Below, piece after piece: positions 41,081-49,437 of a stretch of DNA of 58,130 bases. The stretch's first letter is position 1. The number at the start of each line of letters is the position of its first letter. Below the pieces are notes generated by a model, which was given only the letters and a program-made list of their open reading frames with translations, made no database searches and was not told where the DNA came from. Location of the stretch: positions 1-58,130 of the forward strand of contig CALXOD010000020.1 of the NCBI GenBank assembly GCA_944389925.1, in the 5' to 3' direction. The stretch is from an uncultured Victivallaceae bacterium (GTDB lineage Bacteria; Verrucomicrobiota; Lentisphaeria; Victivallales; Victivallaceae). A program made the translations under genes and the position numbers.

Positions 41081-41659
41081 ATGACCGAACAGAAACAACT
41101 TTTTGACGCCGCAGCCATCGCTGCGGCCATCACCCGCATGGCCGATGCCATCGTCGCCGAATTCCATCCGGAATCCGACAACGGCGGCTTTGCCCTGATC
41201 GGCATTTACAAACAGGGCGTTCCGCTCGCGGAACGATTGATCGAAGCCATCGCCGAGCGTAGTGGAGGCTGCCGTCCGGAACTGGCCAAGCTGGACATCT
41301 CCATGTACCGGGACGACGTCGGACTGCGCAGCGGTCTGCCGCTGATCCGGGAAACGGTCATCCCGTTCAACATGGAAAACAAACGCGTCATTCTCGTCGA
41401 TGACGTGCTCTCTTCCGGCCGCAGTATCCGCGCCGCGCTGGACGCGGTAACCGATTACGGTCGCCCGGCTCTGATCCGGCTGGCGGTGCTGGTTGACCGG
41501 GGTATGCCGGAATATCCGATCCGGGCCGATTACGTCGGCTTGCGCGTCGAGGCGCCCGCCGATCGGAAAATCCGGGTTGACTTCAAGGAAAATGACGGCA
41601 TTGACGCGATCCGCGAAGTGTCGTGGCACCGGGATGCAATGCCCCAAAATACGGACTGA
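41081..41659 (+). CDS. pyrR: PyrR bifunctional pyrimidine regulator / uracil phosphoribosyltransferase
   Basis: 192 residues from ATG 41081. PRPP-binding motif VILVDDVLSSGRSIRAALDA, the IGIYKQGVPLAERL and LDISMYRDD blocks, and the C-terminal RADYVGLRVEAPADRKIRV fit PyrR. It senses UMP and PRPP and, in Bacillus, binds pyr mRNA to cause termination; it may also make UMP from uracil. The leader here is short and I see no convincing PyrR-binding loop or terminator, so RNA control is not demonstrated. First gene of pyrR-pyrB-pyrC. The longer frame upstream (41015) crosses the promoter region. Confidence 0.93.
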   Translation: MTEQKQLFDAAAIAAAITRMADAIVAEFHPESDNGGFALIGIYKQGVPLAERLIEAIAERSGGCRPELAKLDISMYRDDVGLRSGLPLIRETVIPFNMENKRVILVDDVLSSGRSIRAALDAVTDYGRPALIRLAVLVDRGMPEYPIRADYVGLRVEAPADRKIRVDFKENDGIDAIREVSWHRDAMPQNTD

Positions 41660-41664
41660 CCGCT

Positions 41665-42597
41665 ATGGAATTCAGATGGCATCGGAAAGATCTGCTCAGT
41701 CTCTACGACCTGAGCCGTGAAGAAATCGAATACATTCTCGACACCGCTGAGGAATTTAAAAAGGTGTCGGAACGCAACGTCAAAAAAGTTCCCGCGCTCC
41801 GCGGCAAAACCGTGGTGAACTTCTTCGTGGAACCCTCCACCCGCACCCGCATCTCCTTTGAGCTGGCCGAGCAACGGCTCAGCGCAGACATCATCAACGT
41901 CGCCGTCGACGCCAGCAGCCTGAAAAAAGGCGAAACCCTGCTGGACACCGTGCGTAATATTGAAGCTCTTCAGGTGGACTTGCTGGTCATGCGCCATCGG
42001 GCTACCGGAGCTCAGAATTTCATCGCCCAGAACGTCCGCTGCGGCGTCATCAACGCTGGTGATGGAGCGCACAGTCACCCGACGCAGGCCCTTCTCGACA
42101 TCTTCACCATCCGCCAGCGCAAAGGGCGGGTGGCAGGTCTGAACGTCACCATCGTCGGCGACATTCTCCACAGCCGGGTTGCCCGCAGCAACATCTGGGG
42201 ACTGCTCAAACTCGGCGCGCGGGTCACCCTTGCCGGCCCCGCCACGCTGGTGCCGCGTGAATTTGAGAAAGTCGGCGTCCGCGTCTGCCATAACCTCCGG
42301 GATGCGCTCCGGGACGCAGATGTGGTCAATCTGCTGCGCATTCAACATGAACGGCAAACGGCGGGATTTTTCCCGAGCGTCAATGAATACGCGCGGTTTT
42401 TCGGTCTGAATCAGGAAACCTTTCAATATCTCCGCCCCGACGCGCTGGTCATGCACCCGGGGCCGATCAATCGCGACGTGGAACTGGACTCCGCCGTGGC
42501 GGACGGGCCCAATTCGGTCATTCTCGAACAGGTCACCAACGGCCTGGCAGTGCGTATGGCGGTTCTGTTCCTGGTAGCGGGGTGTGGCAACAAATGA
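41665..42597 (+). CDS. pyrB: Aspartate carbamoyltransferase catalytic subunit
   Basis: 310 residues from ATG 41665 (an upstream ATG at 41623 lies in pyrR). Carbamoyl-phosphate site FVEPSTRTRISFE, then HRATGA, GDGAHSHPTQALLDI, VGDILHSRVARSN, HPGPINRDVE are all present. It makes carbamoyl-aspartate, the committed pyrimidine step. No regulatory subunit gene (pyrI) is adjacent, in line with the pyrB-pyrC type complexes. Overlaps pyrC by ATGA. Confidence 0.97.
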   Translation: MEFRWHRKDLLSLYDLSREEIEYILDTAEEFKKVSERNVKKVPALRGKTVVNFFVEPSTRTRISFELAEQRLSADIINVAVDASSLKKGETLLDTVRNIEALQVDLLVMRHRATGAQNFIAQNVRCGVINAGDGAHSHPTQALLDIFTIRQRKGRVAGLNVTIVGDILHSRVARSNIWGLLKLGARVTLAGPATLVPREFEKVGVRVCHNLRDALRDADVVNLLRIQHERQTAGFFPSVNEYARFFGLNQETFQYLRPDALVMHPGPINRDVELDSAVADGPNSVILEQVTNGLAVRMAVLFLVAGCGNK

Positions 42598-43880
42598 AAT
42601 CATCCAACTTCATTCTCAAGGGCGGACGGGTCATCGACCCGGCCCGCGGTATCGACCGCGTCATGGACATCGGCGTTTCCGATGGACTCATCACGGCTCC
42701 GGAAACCGTCCGGAATCCGGAAATCATCGATGTTTCCGGTCTGGTCGTCACCCCGGGACTGATCGACCTGCATGTTCATCTGCGCCAACCCGGCAATACT
42801 GCCGCAGAAACCATCGCCACCGGCACCATGGCAGCCGCGGCGGGCGGTTTTACCGCCATTGTCGCCATGCCGAATACCACCCCCGCGGCGGATACCCCCG
42901 GCGCCATCGAATACCTCCGCCAGACTGCCGCCCGGCAGGGCGTGGTCCGGGTTCTGCCCTGCGGCTGCCTGACCCGCAACCGCGCCGGAAAGGAAATGGC
43001 CGGAATCGGCGGCCTCCATTCCGCCGGGGTGGTAGCGTTAAGTGACGACGGCGGCTGCATCCAGGATCATGCGCTGATGCGTCATGTGGCCGAATACGCT
43101 CATTCCTTCGGATTGCCGATTCTCGATCATTGCGAAGACGCCTTTCTGGCGGCCAACGGCGTCATGCACGAAGGCGAATGGTCGGTGCTGCTCGGCATGA
43201 ACGGCATCGCCTCGGCTTCCGAAGAACTGATGGTGGCCCGCGACATCATTCTGTCCCGTCTCACCGGCGCCCGCATTCACGTTCAGCACGTCAGTGCCCG
43301 CGAAAGCGTCGATCTGATCCGGCAGGCCCGACGCCAGGGACTGCCCGTCACCGGGGAAGCCACGCCGCACCACATCGCCCTCACCGACGAATGTATCAAA
43401 ACGTATGACACGAATTACAAAATGAATCCGCCGCTGCGTTCCGAAGCGGACCGGCAGGCGTTGATCGCCGGACTGGCCGACGGCACCATCACGGTGATCG
43501 CCACCGACCATGCGCCGCATACGGCAACGGCCAAACTGGTGGAATTCGACGATGCGCCGTTCGGCATCATCGGGCTGGAGACGGCACTGCCGATCACGTT
43601 GACGCTGCTGGTGCACAGCGGCATTCTCACTCTGCCGGATCTGATTGCAAAATTCACCACCGGCCCGGCGGAAGTTCTCGGTCTCGGGCACTGTGACCTG
43701 GCCGAAGGCCATCCCGCCGACATCACCGTTTTCGATCCGGACTGCGCCTACGAAATCGATCCGTCGACCTTCCACTCGAAAGCGCGCAACACGCCTTTCG
43801 GCGGCATGAAAGTTCGCGGCCGGGTACGGCAGACAATCGTCGGCGGCCGTACCGTCTACCGCTATCCGGAGCAGGCATGA
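42594..43880 (+). CDS. pyrC: Dihydroorotase (class I)
   Basis: 428 residues from ATG 42594, overlapping the pyrB stop. Metal motif LHVHLRQPG, then MPNTTPAADTP, HCED, GEATPHH and ATDHAPHT with the catalytic Asp. C-terminal FHSKARNTPFGGMKVRGRV is typical. It closes carbamoyl-aspartate to dihydroorotate. It overlaps the next gene by ATGATG. An in-frame GTG at 42582 is an alternative start. Confidence 0.96.
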   Translation: MKSSNFILKGGRVIDPARGIDRVMDIGVSDGLITAPETVRNPEIIDVSGLVVTPGLIDLHVHLRQPGNTAAETIATGTMAAAAGGFTAIVAMPNTTPAADTPGAIEYLRQTAARQGVVRVLPCGCLTRNRAGKEMAGIGGLHSAGVVALSDDGGCIQDHALMRHVAEYAHSFGLPILDHCEDAFLAANGVMHEGEWSVLLGMNGIASASEELMVARDIILSRLTGARIHVQHVSARESVDLIRQARRQGLPVTGEATPHHIALTDECIKTYDTNYKMNPPLRSEADRQALIAGLADGTITVIATDHAPHTATAKLVEFDDAPFGIIGLETALPITLTLLVHSGILTLPDLIAKFTTGPAEVLGLGHCDLAEGHPADITVFDPDCAYEIDPSTFHSKARNTPFGGMKVRGRVRQTIVGGRTVYRYPEQA

Positions 43881-45052
43881 TGAATACCGGAAATATTGAT
43901 GCGCTGGTGGAAGCGATTCTGCCGGACATCATCGAATGGCGGCATCGGCTGCATCGGATCCCGGAAATCGCCGGTCAGGAACGGCAAACCGCCGCTCTGA
44001 TCCGCGAGGCCCTGGCCGAAACACCGATTGTCTGGCACACTCCGTTACTCAAGACCGACGTAATCGGCGACCTCGCCGGTGCACGGCCGGGACGGCATGT
44101 CGCGCTGCGGGCGGATATGGACGCGCTGCCGCTGGAAGAACAGAACGACCTGCCTTACCGTTCGGAACACCCCGGCATGATGCATGCCTGCGGCCATGAC
44201 GGTCATATGGCCATGCTGATTGGGGCGGCACGGGTGCTGTCGCAGATGCGTCAGGAGGTTTCCGGCAGTATCCGCTTCATTTTTCAGCCTGGCGAAGAGG
44301 TTCGTTCCATGGGCAAGGAACTGGTAGAAGCCGGCGTGCTGGAACAACCGAAAATCGATTTCGTCGCCGCACTCCACGGCTGGCCGGAGACACCGGTGGG
44401 TGTCATTGCCACCCGCCCCGGCGCGATCATGGCATCGGCGGCGCATTTCACGATCCGGATTTTCGGGCGCGGCGGGCACGGCAGCGCACCGGAGCAGACC
44501 GTTGACCCGCTGGTGACCGGCTGCATGGCGGTTTCGGCGCTCCAGACGATCGTTTCCCGTAACTTCGATCCACAGGACGCGGCGGTGCTGAGCGTCTGTC
44601 GCTTCGTTGCCGGAAACAGCTCCAACGTGATTCCGGATTCCGCGGAACTCAACGGGACCTGCCGGGCACTTTCACCGGAGGCCGCCGCCCGTTTTGAACC
44701 GGCCATCCGCCGAATCATGGACGGCATCTGCGCCGCCACCGGAGCAAGCTGCGAAATCGATTACCGGGAGAACTACCGCGTGACCGTCAATGCCGAATCG
44801 GCCTTCCATCTGGCGGAAGAAGCGGCAAAAAGCGTTCTCGGGCAGGAATTTTTCCAGAAGCTGGACCGTCCGGCCATGGCGGCGGAGGATTTTTCCTATT
44901 ATCTGGAACGCTGTCCGGGAATTTACGCCCGGATCGGCATGGGCATGGACAGCCCGGGTCTGCATCATCCCCGGTACAATTTCAACGACGCGGCGCTCGG
45001 AAACGGGATCCGGTTTCTGGTGGCCGTCGCTCTGGCCGCGGGACGGCAGTGA
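43877..45052 (+). CDS. M20-family amidohydrolase/carboxypeptidase
   Basis: 391 residues. M20D signatures are WRHRLHRIPEIAGQE, LRADMDALPLEEQND, MMHACGHDGHMAMLIGAA (metal ligands), FQPGEE and the lid-domain region FGRGGHGSAPEQTVDP. Members hydrolyse N-acyl amino acids, hippurate or indole conjugates. Its place directly after pyrC (4-nt overlap) suggests co-expression with pyrimidine synthesis, though not a pathway role; carbamoyl-amino-acid hydrolysis would be a specific guess that the sequence cannot settle. Confidence 0.9.
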   Translation: MMNTGNIDALVEAILPDIIEWRHRLHRIPEIAGQERQTAALIREALAETPIVWHTPLLKTDVIGDLAGARPGRHVALRADMDALPLEEQNDLPYRSEHPGMMHACGHDGHMAMLIGAARVLSQMRQEVSGSIRFIFQPGEEVRSMGKELVEAGVLEQPKIDFVAALHGWPETPVGVIATRPGAIMASAAHFTIRIFGRGGHGSAPEQTVDPLVTGCMAVSALQTIVSRNFDPQDAAVLSVCRFVAGNSSNVIPDSAELNGTCRALSPEAAARFEPAIRRIMDGICAATGASCEIDYRENYRVTVNAESAFHLAEEAAKSVLGQEFFQKLDRPAMAAEDFSYYLERCPGIYARIGMGMDSPGLHHPRYNFNDAALGNGIRFLVAVALAAGRQ

Positions 45053-46161
45053 AAAACGACGCGCTGCAAGTCTACATCCATATCCCCTTCTGTCGGCGGA
45101 AATGCGCCTACTGTGCTTTTTATTCCGAACCGGCGGCCACACCGGAAGCCGTCCGGCTTTATCTGGACAAGCTGGAACGGGATCTCGACGCCGCAGACAT
45201 CCATACGCCGGTGGAGTCGGTTTATTTCGGCGGGGGGACGCCGTCCCTGCTGACGGAAGCTGATCTGGAACGGCTTTTCGACTTGATCGCGCGACGGCTG
45301 CCGCTGATGCCGGACGCGGAAATTTCGCTGGAGGCCAATCCGGAGACGCTGACCCGTGAAAAAATCCGCCTGATTGCCGCGCACGTCACCCGGATCAGTC
45401 TCGGCATACAGTCTTTCGACCGGGAACTGCGTTCACGCCTCGGCCGGGACTGCTCCGACCGGGCGATCGCAGCCGCCCTGGAGTGGATCGGTGACGCCGG
45501 TTTTCCGCATTGGAACTGCGACTTCATCTACGCCATCCCGAGTCAAACCCGGGCACAGTGGGAAAAAGAACTGCGCTGGGCGGCGGATTGCGGTGCGGAT
45601 CATCTGTCGCTCTATGCGCTGACTCCGGAAGAAGGAACCAGGCTGGCGGCCGATCCGGCATTGCAAATTGACGATGATCTCGCCGCCGACCTGTGGAAAA
45701 CAGCAGGCGAACGGCTGGCGGAACGAGGAATCTTCCGGTACGAAGTTTCCAATTACGCCCGTCCCGGAGGGGAATGCCGCCACAACCAGCGTGTCTGGCA
45801 GGGCGGACGCCTGGCGGGCTTCGGTCCCGCCGCAGCCTCCTATGACGGTGAATGCCGTTTTCAGGAACCCGCCTCACTTTCGCGTTGGCTTGTGGGCGAA
45901 CCGCCCACTGTCGACCGCCTGCCGCCGGAGCGGCGCCGCCGGGAAATTCTGGTGATGAACCTGCGTACCGTCGCCGGCTGGCAGCGGGAAAATTATCTGG
46001 CGCTTCCGGGAGCAACACCGGCGGAATGGGAACAGATACTGACCGCTGCCCGTCATCTGGAAGCACGCCTGCCGGGTCTGCTGGAAAACGACGCCAATCA
46101 CCTGCGCCTGACTCCCCGGGGCCTCTCCTTCTGGGACGAAGTAGCCATGGAATGGCTGTGA
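45049..46161 (+). CDS. hemW: HemW-like radical SAM protein (coproporphyrinogen III oxidase-like), GTG start
   Basis: 370 residues from GTG 45049, overlapping the M20 stop (GTGA). Radical SAM motif IHIPFCRRKCAYCAFYS, then YFGGGTPSLL, SLEANPE, RISLGIQSF and the HemW-specific CRHNQRVWQGGRLAGFGPAA. HemW is a heme chaperone; the true oxygen-independent oxidase HemN has an additional cysteine and different C-terminus. Family assignment by these motifs; heme use in this organism is not shown. Confidence 0.9.
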   Translation: MKNDALQVYIHIPFCRRKCAYCAFYSEPAATPEAVRLYLDKLERDLDAADIHTPVESVYFGGGTPSLLTEADLERLFDLIARRLPLMPDAEISLEANPETLTREKIRLIAAHVTRISLGIQSFDRELRSRLGRDCSDRAIAAALEWIGDAGFPHWNCDFIYAIPSQTRAQWEKELRWAADCGADHLSLYALTPEEGTRLAADPALQIDDDLAADLWKTAGERLAERGIFRYEVSNYARPGGECRHNQRVWQGGRLAGFGPAAASYDGECRFQEPASLSRWLVGEPPTVDRLPPERRRREILVMNLRTVAGWQRENYLALPGATPAEWEQILTAARHLEARLPGLLENDANHLRLTPRGLSFWDEVAMEWL

Positions 46162-46185
46162 AAATATGCAAATTCAGGAAAATCT

Positions 46186-47010
46186 ATGACTGCAATCGAA
46201 GCAACTTCTTACACTCCGGCACGACGTTTTCTGCTGGAAATCTGTTTTGACGGCTCCGGATACAGCGGCTGGCAGATCCAGCCACACAAACTCGCGGTTC
46301 AGGAAGTAGTGCAGCGGACACTGGCCCGGTTGTATGGCGGCACCCCCATTCACGTCATCGGCAGCAGCCGGACAGATGCGGGAGTGCATGCGCTGGGTTT
46401 CGCCGCAACGTTTCTGGCTCCGGAACGTCCCGCCATCCCGATGGAGAAAGTCCGTTCCGCCCTCAACCGTCTAATGCCGTCCGACGTGCGCATCGCCTCC
46501 ATTCGGGAAGTCCCGCTGGAATTTCACGCCCGGTACGATGCACTGGGCAAGGCGTACACCTATGTATTGAATCTTGGCGAAGACACGCCGTTTTCGGCCC
46601 GGTACAGCTGGCGGCCGCGCCGCCCGATCCGCCCGGAATGGATCCGGGAAGCGGCACAGTATCTGGTGGGCACACACGATTTTTCCAGTTTCGTGGTGGA
46701 ACGCAGCAAAATCGAAGAAGCAGTTCGTACCATCTATCGGATCGAACAGGACTGCTTCGGCAATTACCTCTGTCTGACCTTCGTCGGAAACGGTTTCCTG
46801 TACAAGATGATCCGCTGCCTTACCGGCGCGCTCGAAGCGGCCGGTGCCGGTGCGATCACCCCGGAGGCAGTCGGTACGATCCTTGCCGCCAGAAACCGCG
46901 TGGCCGCACCGGAAACCGCACCGCCGCACGGGTTGTTTCTGGACAAGGTCTTTTACGATGAGGAGGAACTGCATCATTTCCGGCTGGAACGAGTCCCTTT
47001 TTTCCAATGA
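46186..47010 (+). CDS. truA: tRNA pseudouridine(38-40) synthase
   Basis: 274 residues. EICFDGSGYSGWQIQP, the catalytic SSRTDAGVHALG (Asp in TD), YVLNLGEDTPFSARYSW, GTHDFSSF and GNGFLYKMIRCLTGAL are the TruA blocks. It modifies uridines 38-40 of the tRNA anticodon arm. It follows hemW after 24 nt and likely ends the pyr operon transcript. Confidence 0.96.
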   Translation: MTAIEATSYTPARRFLLEICFDGSGYSGWQIQPHKLAVQEVVQRTLARLYGGTPIHVIGSSRTDAGVHALGFAATFLAPERPAIPMEKVRSALNRLMPSDVRIASIREVPLEFHARYDALGKAYTYVLNLGEDTPFSARYSWRPRRPIRPEWIREAAQYLVGTHDFSSFVVERSKIEEAVRTIYRIEQDCFGNYLCLTFVGNGFLYKMIRCLTGALEAAGAGAITPEAVGTILAARNRVAAPETAPPHGLFLDKVFYDEEELHHFRLERVPFFQ

Positions 47011-47014
47011 AGGC

Positions 47015-47043
47015 TTGATTTTTTCAGAAAACGGCAATATATA
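47015..47043 (+). promoter_or_regulatory. Promoter of the exported-protein/I42 operon
   Basis: TTGATT (47015-47020), 17-bp spacer, TATATA (47038-47043), about 40 nt before ATG 47088. Confidence 0.6.
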
Positions 47044-47087
47044 GACAATGCGGTATTCAACCAACACCGCGGAAAGGAATTTCTGCC

Positions 47088-47714
47088 ATGAAAAAGATCT
47101 GGATGTCCCTCCTGGCCGCCGGAGTCGTACTGACGCTCCAGGCGGACGAACTCGAACTCAAATCCGATGCCTGGACCCTTCGCAAAGGCTGGACCGCGAT
47201 CGAAGATGGCATTCAGGTCAATGGAAACCGCTATGATCAGATTCTCACATTGAAAAATCCGGTGGAATACCGCTCCGCCACCGTCACCGCAGAAGTGAAA
47301 ATCATGGAGAAAAACGCCCCGGCCGATGCCTGGAAAATCTGCGGTCTCCTGCTGATGCGCGACAAGAAAAACTTCATTCAACTTGCCCTGGTGGAGCCGC
47401 CGGACCAGACCGGACGCAAGGGGTTCATTGAATTCGGCCAGATGAAGGAAGGCAAATGGGGATCCGAAGCCGGTATCATCAAGGGAAAAGTCCGGGAAGC
47501 CTTCCAGTGGCAATACGGCGTGGAATACAAACTCCGTATGAAGCTTACGCCGGAATCGGTTATCGGAGAAGTACTTGACGACCAGGGGAAAGTCCTGACC
47601 ACGCTCTCCATGAGCTTCACCTCGGATGAGGCGGTCAAATCCGGTTCGGTGGCATTCCGCTGCGCCTGGGTAAAGGCTGATCTCACGGATGTGGAAGTGG
47701 AGAACGCACAATGA
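47088..47714 (+). CDS. Exported beta-sandwich (ConA/LamG-like) protein
   Basis: 208 residues. Signal peptide MKKIWMSLLAAGVVLTLQA. The mature protein is almost all beta: VEYRSATVTAEVKIMEKNAPADAW, ICGLLLMRDKKNFIQLALVEP, YGVEYKLRMKLTPESVIGEVLDD, SGSVAFRCAWVKADLTDVEVE. The order resembles DUF1080/LamG-type lectin or glycan-binding sandwiches, without a recognised catalytic site. GGAAAGG precedes the ATG. Overlaps the next gene by ATGA. Confidence 0.75.
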   Translation: MKKIWMSLLAAGVVLTLQADELELKSDAWTLRKGWTAIEDGIQVNGNRYDQILTLKNPVEYRSATVTAEVKIMEKNAPADAWKICGLLLMRDKKNFIQLALVEPPDQTGRKGFIEFGQMKEGKWGSEAGIIKGKVREAFQWQYGVEYKLRMKLTPESVIGEVLDDQGKVLTTLSMSFTSDEAVKSGSVAFRCAWVKADLTDVEVENAQ

Positions 47715-48907
47715 ATGCCCCCTCCCCCGTTCTGACTGGTCTTCTCCTGCTCATCACCTGTGGAGGTCTGCTCTGCGCCGCGGAGCCGGTAATGCTGTAT
47801 GCCGCGCCGCAGGCGCAGGGCACCGGCGACGCACGCTCTCCGGAAAACGCGGCAGCGTTCCGCGCCCCCGCATTCTGGAAACAGGTCAACACCCTCCTGC
47901 AGGAAGCTCCGGTAACGGTTCGCCTTGCCGCGGGGAAATACCTTACCACTTACCCCGGCGACCGCACCAGCAGCGTATCGATCAGCAGAGTCGGCCATCC
48001 GGAAAACCGCCTGACGATTCAGGGCGCACCGGACGGCGGATCTGTTTTCTCCCGGGACCCCGGAGATAATCCGGATCCGACCGACCGGAACAACTGGCCC
48101 AATCTGATCACGTTCCGCAACAGTCAGAACGTCACGGTCGAGAATCTGCATTTCACCGGCAAAGGCGTCGTCGGTTATGCCATTCAGTTCCGGGACACCC
48201 CGAACGTCACGGTGCGCCACTGCCAGTGGAAAGATATGCCGAACCTGATCTTCGGCGCCAGTGGAGCCAATGGGCAAGGTTGCCGAAACGTCACCTGGGA
48301 AGACAATGTCTTCGACACCATCGGCTATGATTCGCACGCCCATATGCTTTACAATGCCAATCACTGCACGGGATTGACCGTCCGGCGAAACTTCTTCCGC
48401 GACTGTGCCGGCGACTATGTGCGTTTCCGGAATAACATCAATGACATCGTCGTGGAAGACAACCGTTTCGAGGATACCGGACATTATCCGGGGGCACCGT
48501 TCGTGTCAATGCCGCTTTTCGTCGATTACGACGAACCGGCGCATTATGAATATTTTTCCCAGAAATTCGCACTCCGGAATAACCTGTTTGAATACCACAA
48601 ACCCTCGCCGCGCAGCATGATGCTGCTTTACCACCACAGTGGCTACAACCCGCCCGGGAAGTCCTATCTCATTCATGATAAAGAAGCGAAGGCTTTCCAA
48701 AAAATGTCGGTGGAAGAGGCCCGCCGGTTCCTGTCCGAACGGCTCGGGTTCGACCCGTCGACGATGGAAATCTCCGGCAACCGGACAAAAGGATGCCGCC
48801 GCAACATCGTCTACGAATCACGCCCCCAGTACGGCTCGGAAAAACAGTTCCCGGAAAAGGAGTACAGCAACGACCTGATCCTGGACCGTTGCTTCATCAT
48901 TCAATGA
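47711..48907 (+). CDS. Exported right-handed parallel beta-helix protein
   Basis: 398 residues with a signal peptide ending near LLCAA. From residue ~100 it has stacked short strands with Asn ladders: 'NLITFRNSQNVTVENLHFTG', 'IQFRDTPNVTVRHCQW', 'CTGLTVRRNFFRDC', 'INDIVVEDNRFEDT'. This is the pectate-lyase/polysaccharide-lyase-like fold used by many glycan lyases and epimerases. Catalytic residues cannot be assigned. It starts inside the previous stop and its own stop overlaps the I42 gene. Confidence 0.82.
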   Translation: MNAPSPVLTGLLLLITCGGLLCAAEPVMLYAAPQAQGTGDARSPENAAAFRAPAFWKQVNTLLQEAPVTVRLAAGKYLTTYPGDRTSSVSISRVGHPENRLTIQGAPDGGSVFSRDPGDNPDPTDRNNWPNLITFRNSQNVTVENLHFTGKGVVGYAIQFRDTPNVTVRHCQWKDMPNLIFGASGANGQGCRNVTWEDNVFDTIGYDSHAHMLYNANHCTGLTVRRNFFRDCAGDYVRFRNNINDIVVEDNRFEDTGHYPGAPFVSMPLFVDYDEPAHYEYFSQKFALRNNLFEYHKPSPRSMMLLYHHSGYNPPGKSYLIHDKEAKAFQKMSVEEARRFLSERLGFDPSTMEISGNRTKGCRRNIVYESRPQYGSEKQFPEKEYSNDLILDRCFIIQ

Positions 48908-49335
48908 ACCGGTATCCCTTCATCCAGCGCAGTTTCATCCTGCTTCCTGCCGTCATGCTGCTGACGGCATTGCTGGCTGCCGGATGCGGTTCCCTCGGAA
49001 ACGGCCCCGTGGTATTGACCGAAAAGGTTGCCAACGGGACCGTTTCCGTCCAGCGAGGAGACACGGTACGAATTCTTCTCCCGGCCAATCCAGCCACTGG
49101 TTATCAGTGGCACTGGGAAATCCAGGGAGACGCGGTCCAGAAGGAGAGCGAAGAGTTTCTGCCACCTGCCGCTTCCAGCCATCTGGTGGGCGCCCCCGGC
49201 AGCATACAACTGAATCTGCGTGCGGTACAGACCGGAACGACGACGATTATCGCCCGTTACTACCGCCCGTGGGAAGCCTTCCAACCCGACCGTGATCGGC
49301 AAATCATTTTCACCATCCGGGTCCAAGCGGAATAA
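48904..49335 (+). CDS. Chagasin-like (inhibitor family I42) lipoprotein
   Basis: 143 residues from ATG 48904, overlapping the previous stop by ATGA. Lipobox LLAAGC with Cys28. The three inhibitor loops of chagasin are visible: NPATGYQW (62-69, canonical NPTTGY), LVGAPGSIQLNLRAVQTGTTTI (the GxGG-like loop, weakly kept) and RPWE (121-124). Chagasins are immunoglobulin-like tight inhibitors of papain-family cysteine proteases. Placed on the cell surface or in the periplasm, it could protect exported enzymes or resist host proteases. No cysteine protease gene is nearby. Confidence 0.85.
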   Translation: MNRYPFIQRSFILLPAVMLLTALLAAGCGSLGNGPVVLTEKVANGTVSVQRGDTVRILLPANPATGYQWHWEIQGDAVQKESEEFLPPAASSHLVGAPGSIQLNLRAVQTGTTTIIARYYRPWEAFQPDRDRQIIFTIRVQAE

Positions 49336-49350
49336 CTGAAAAGTAAAAAG

Positions 49351-49397
49351 AATAACCGGCAACGGGAACCACGTTCCAGTTGCCGGTTATTTTTTTC
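49351..49397. terminator. Bidirectional intrinsic terminator between convergent genes
   Basis: AATAACCGGCAAC/GTTGCCGGTTATT (49351-49363 with 49379-49391), T-run to 49397 on the plus strand and a T-rich tail on the minus strand. It serves the I42 operon and the heparinase-like gene. Confidence 0.88.
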
Positions 49398-49404
49398 TCT
49401 GTGA

Positions 49405-49428
49405 GGCTTCCCCTTTTCCGGGGAAGCC
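49405..49428. repeat. Second hairpin between the convergent genes
   Basis: Perfect 9-bp stem GGCTTCCCC/GGGGAAGCC with a 6-nt loop. No T-run directly adjoins it on either strand; it may act as an RNA-stabilising 3' hairpin for the heparinase mRNA. Confidence 0.45.
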
Positions 49429-49437
49429 CCCTGTTTT

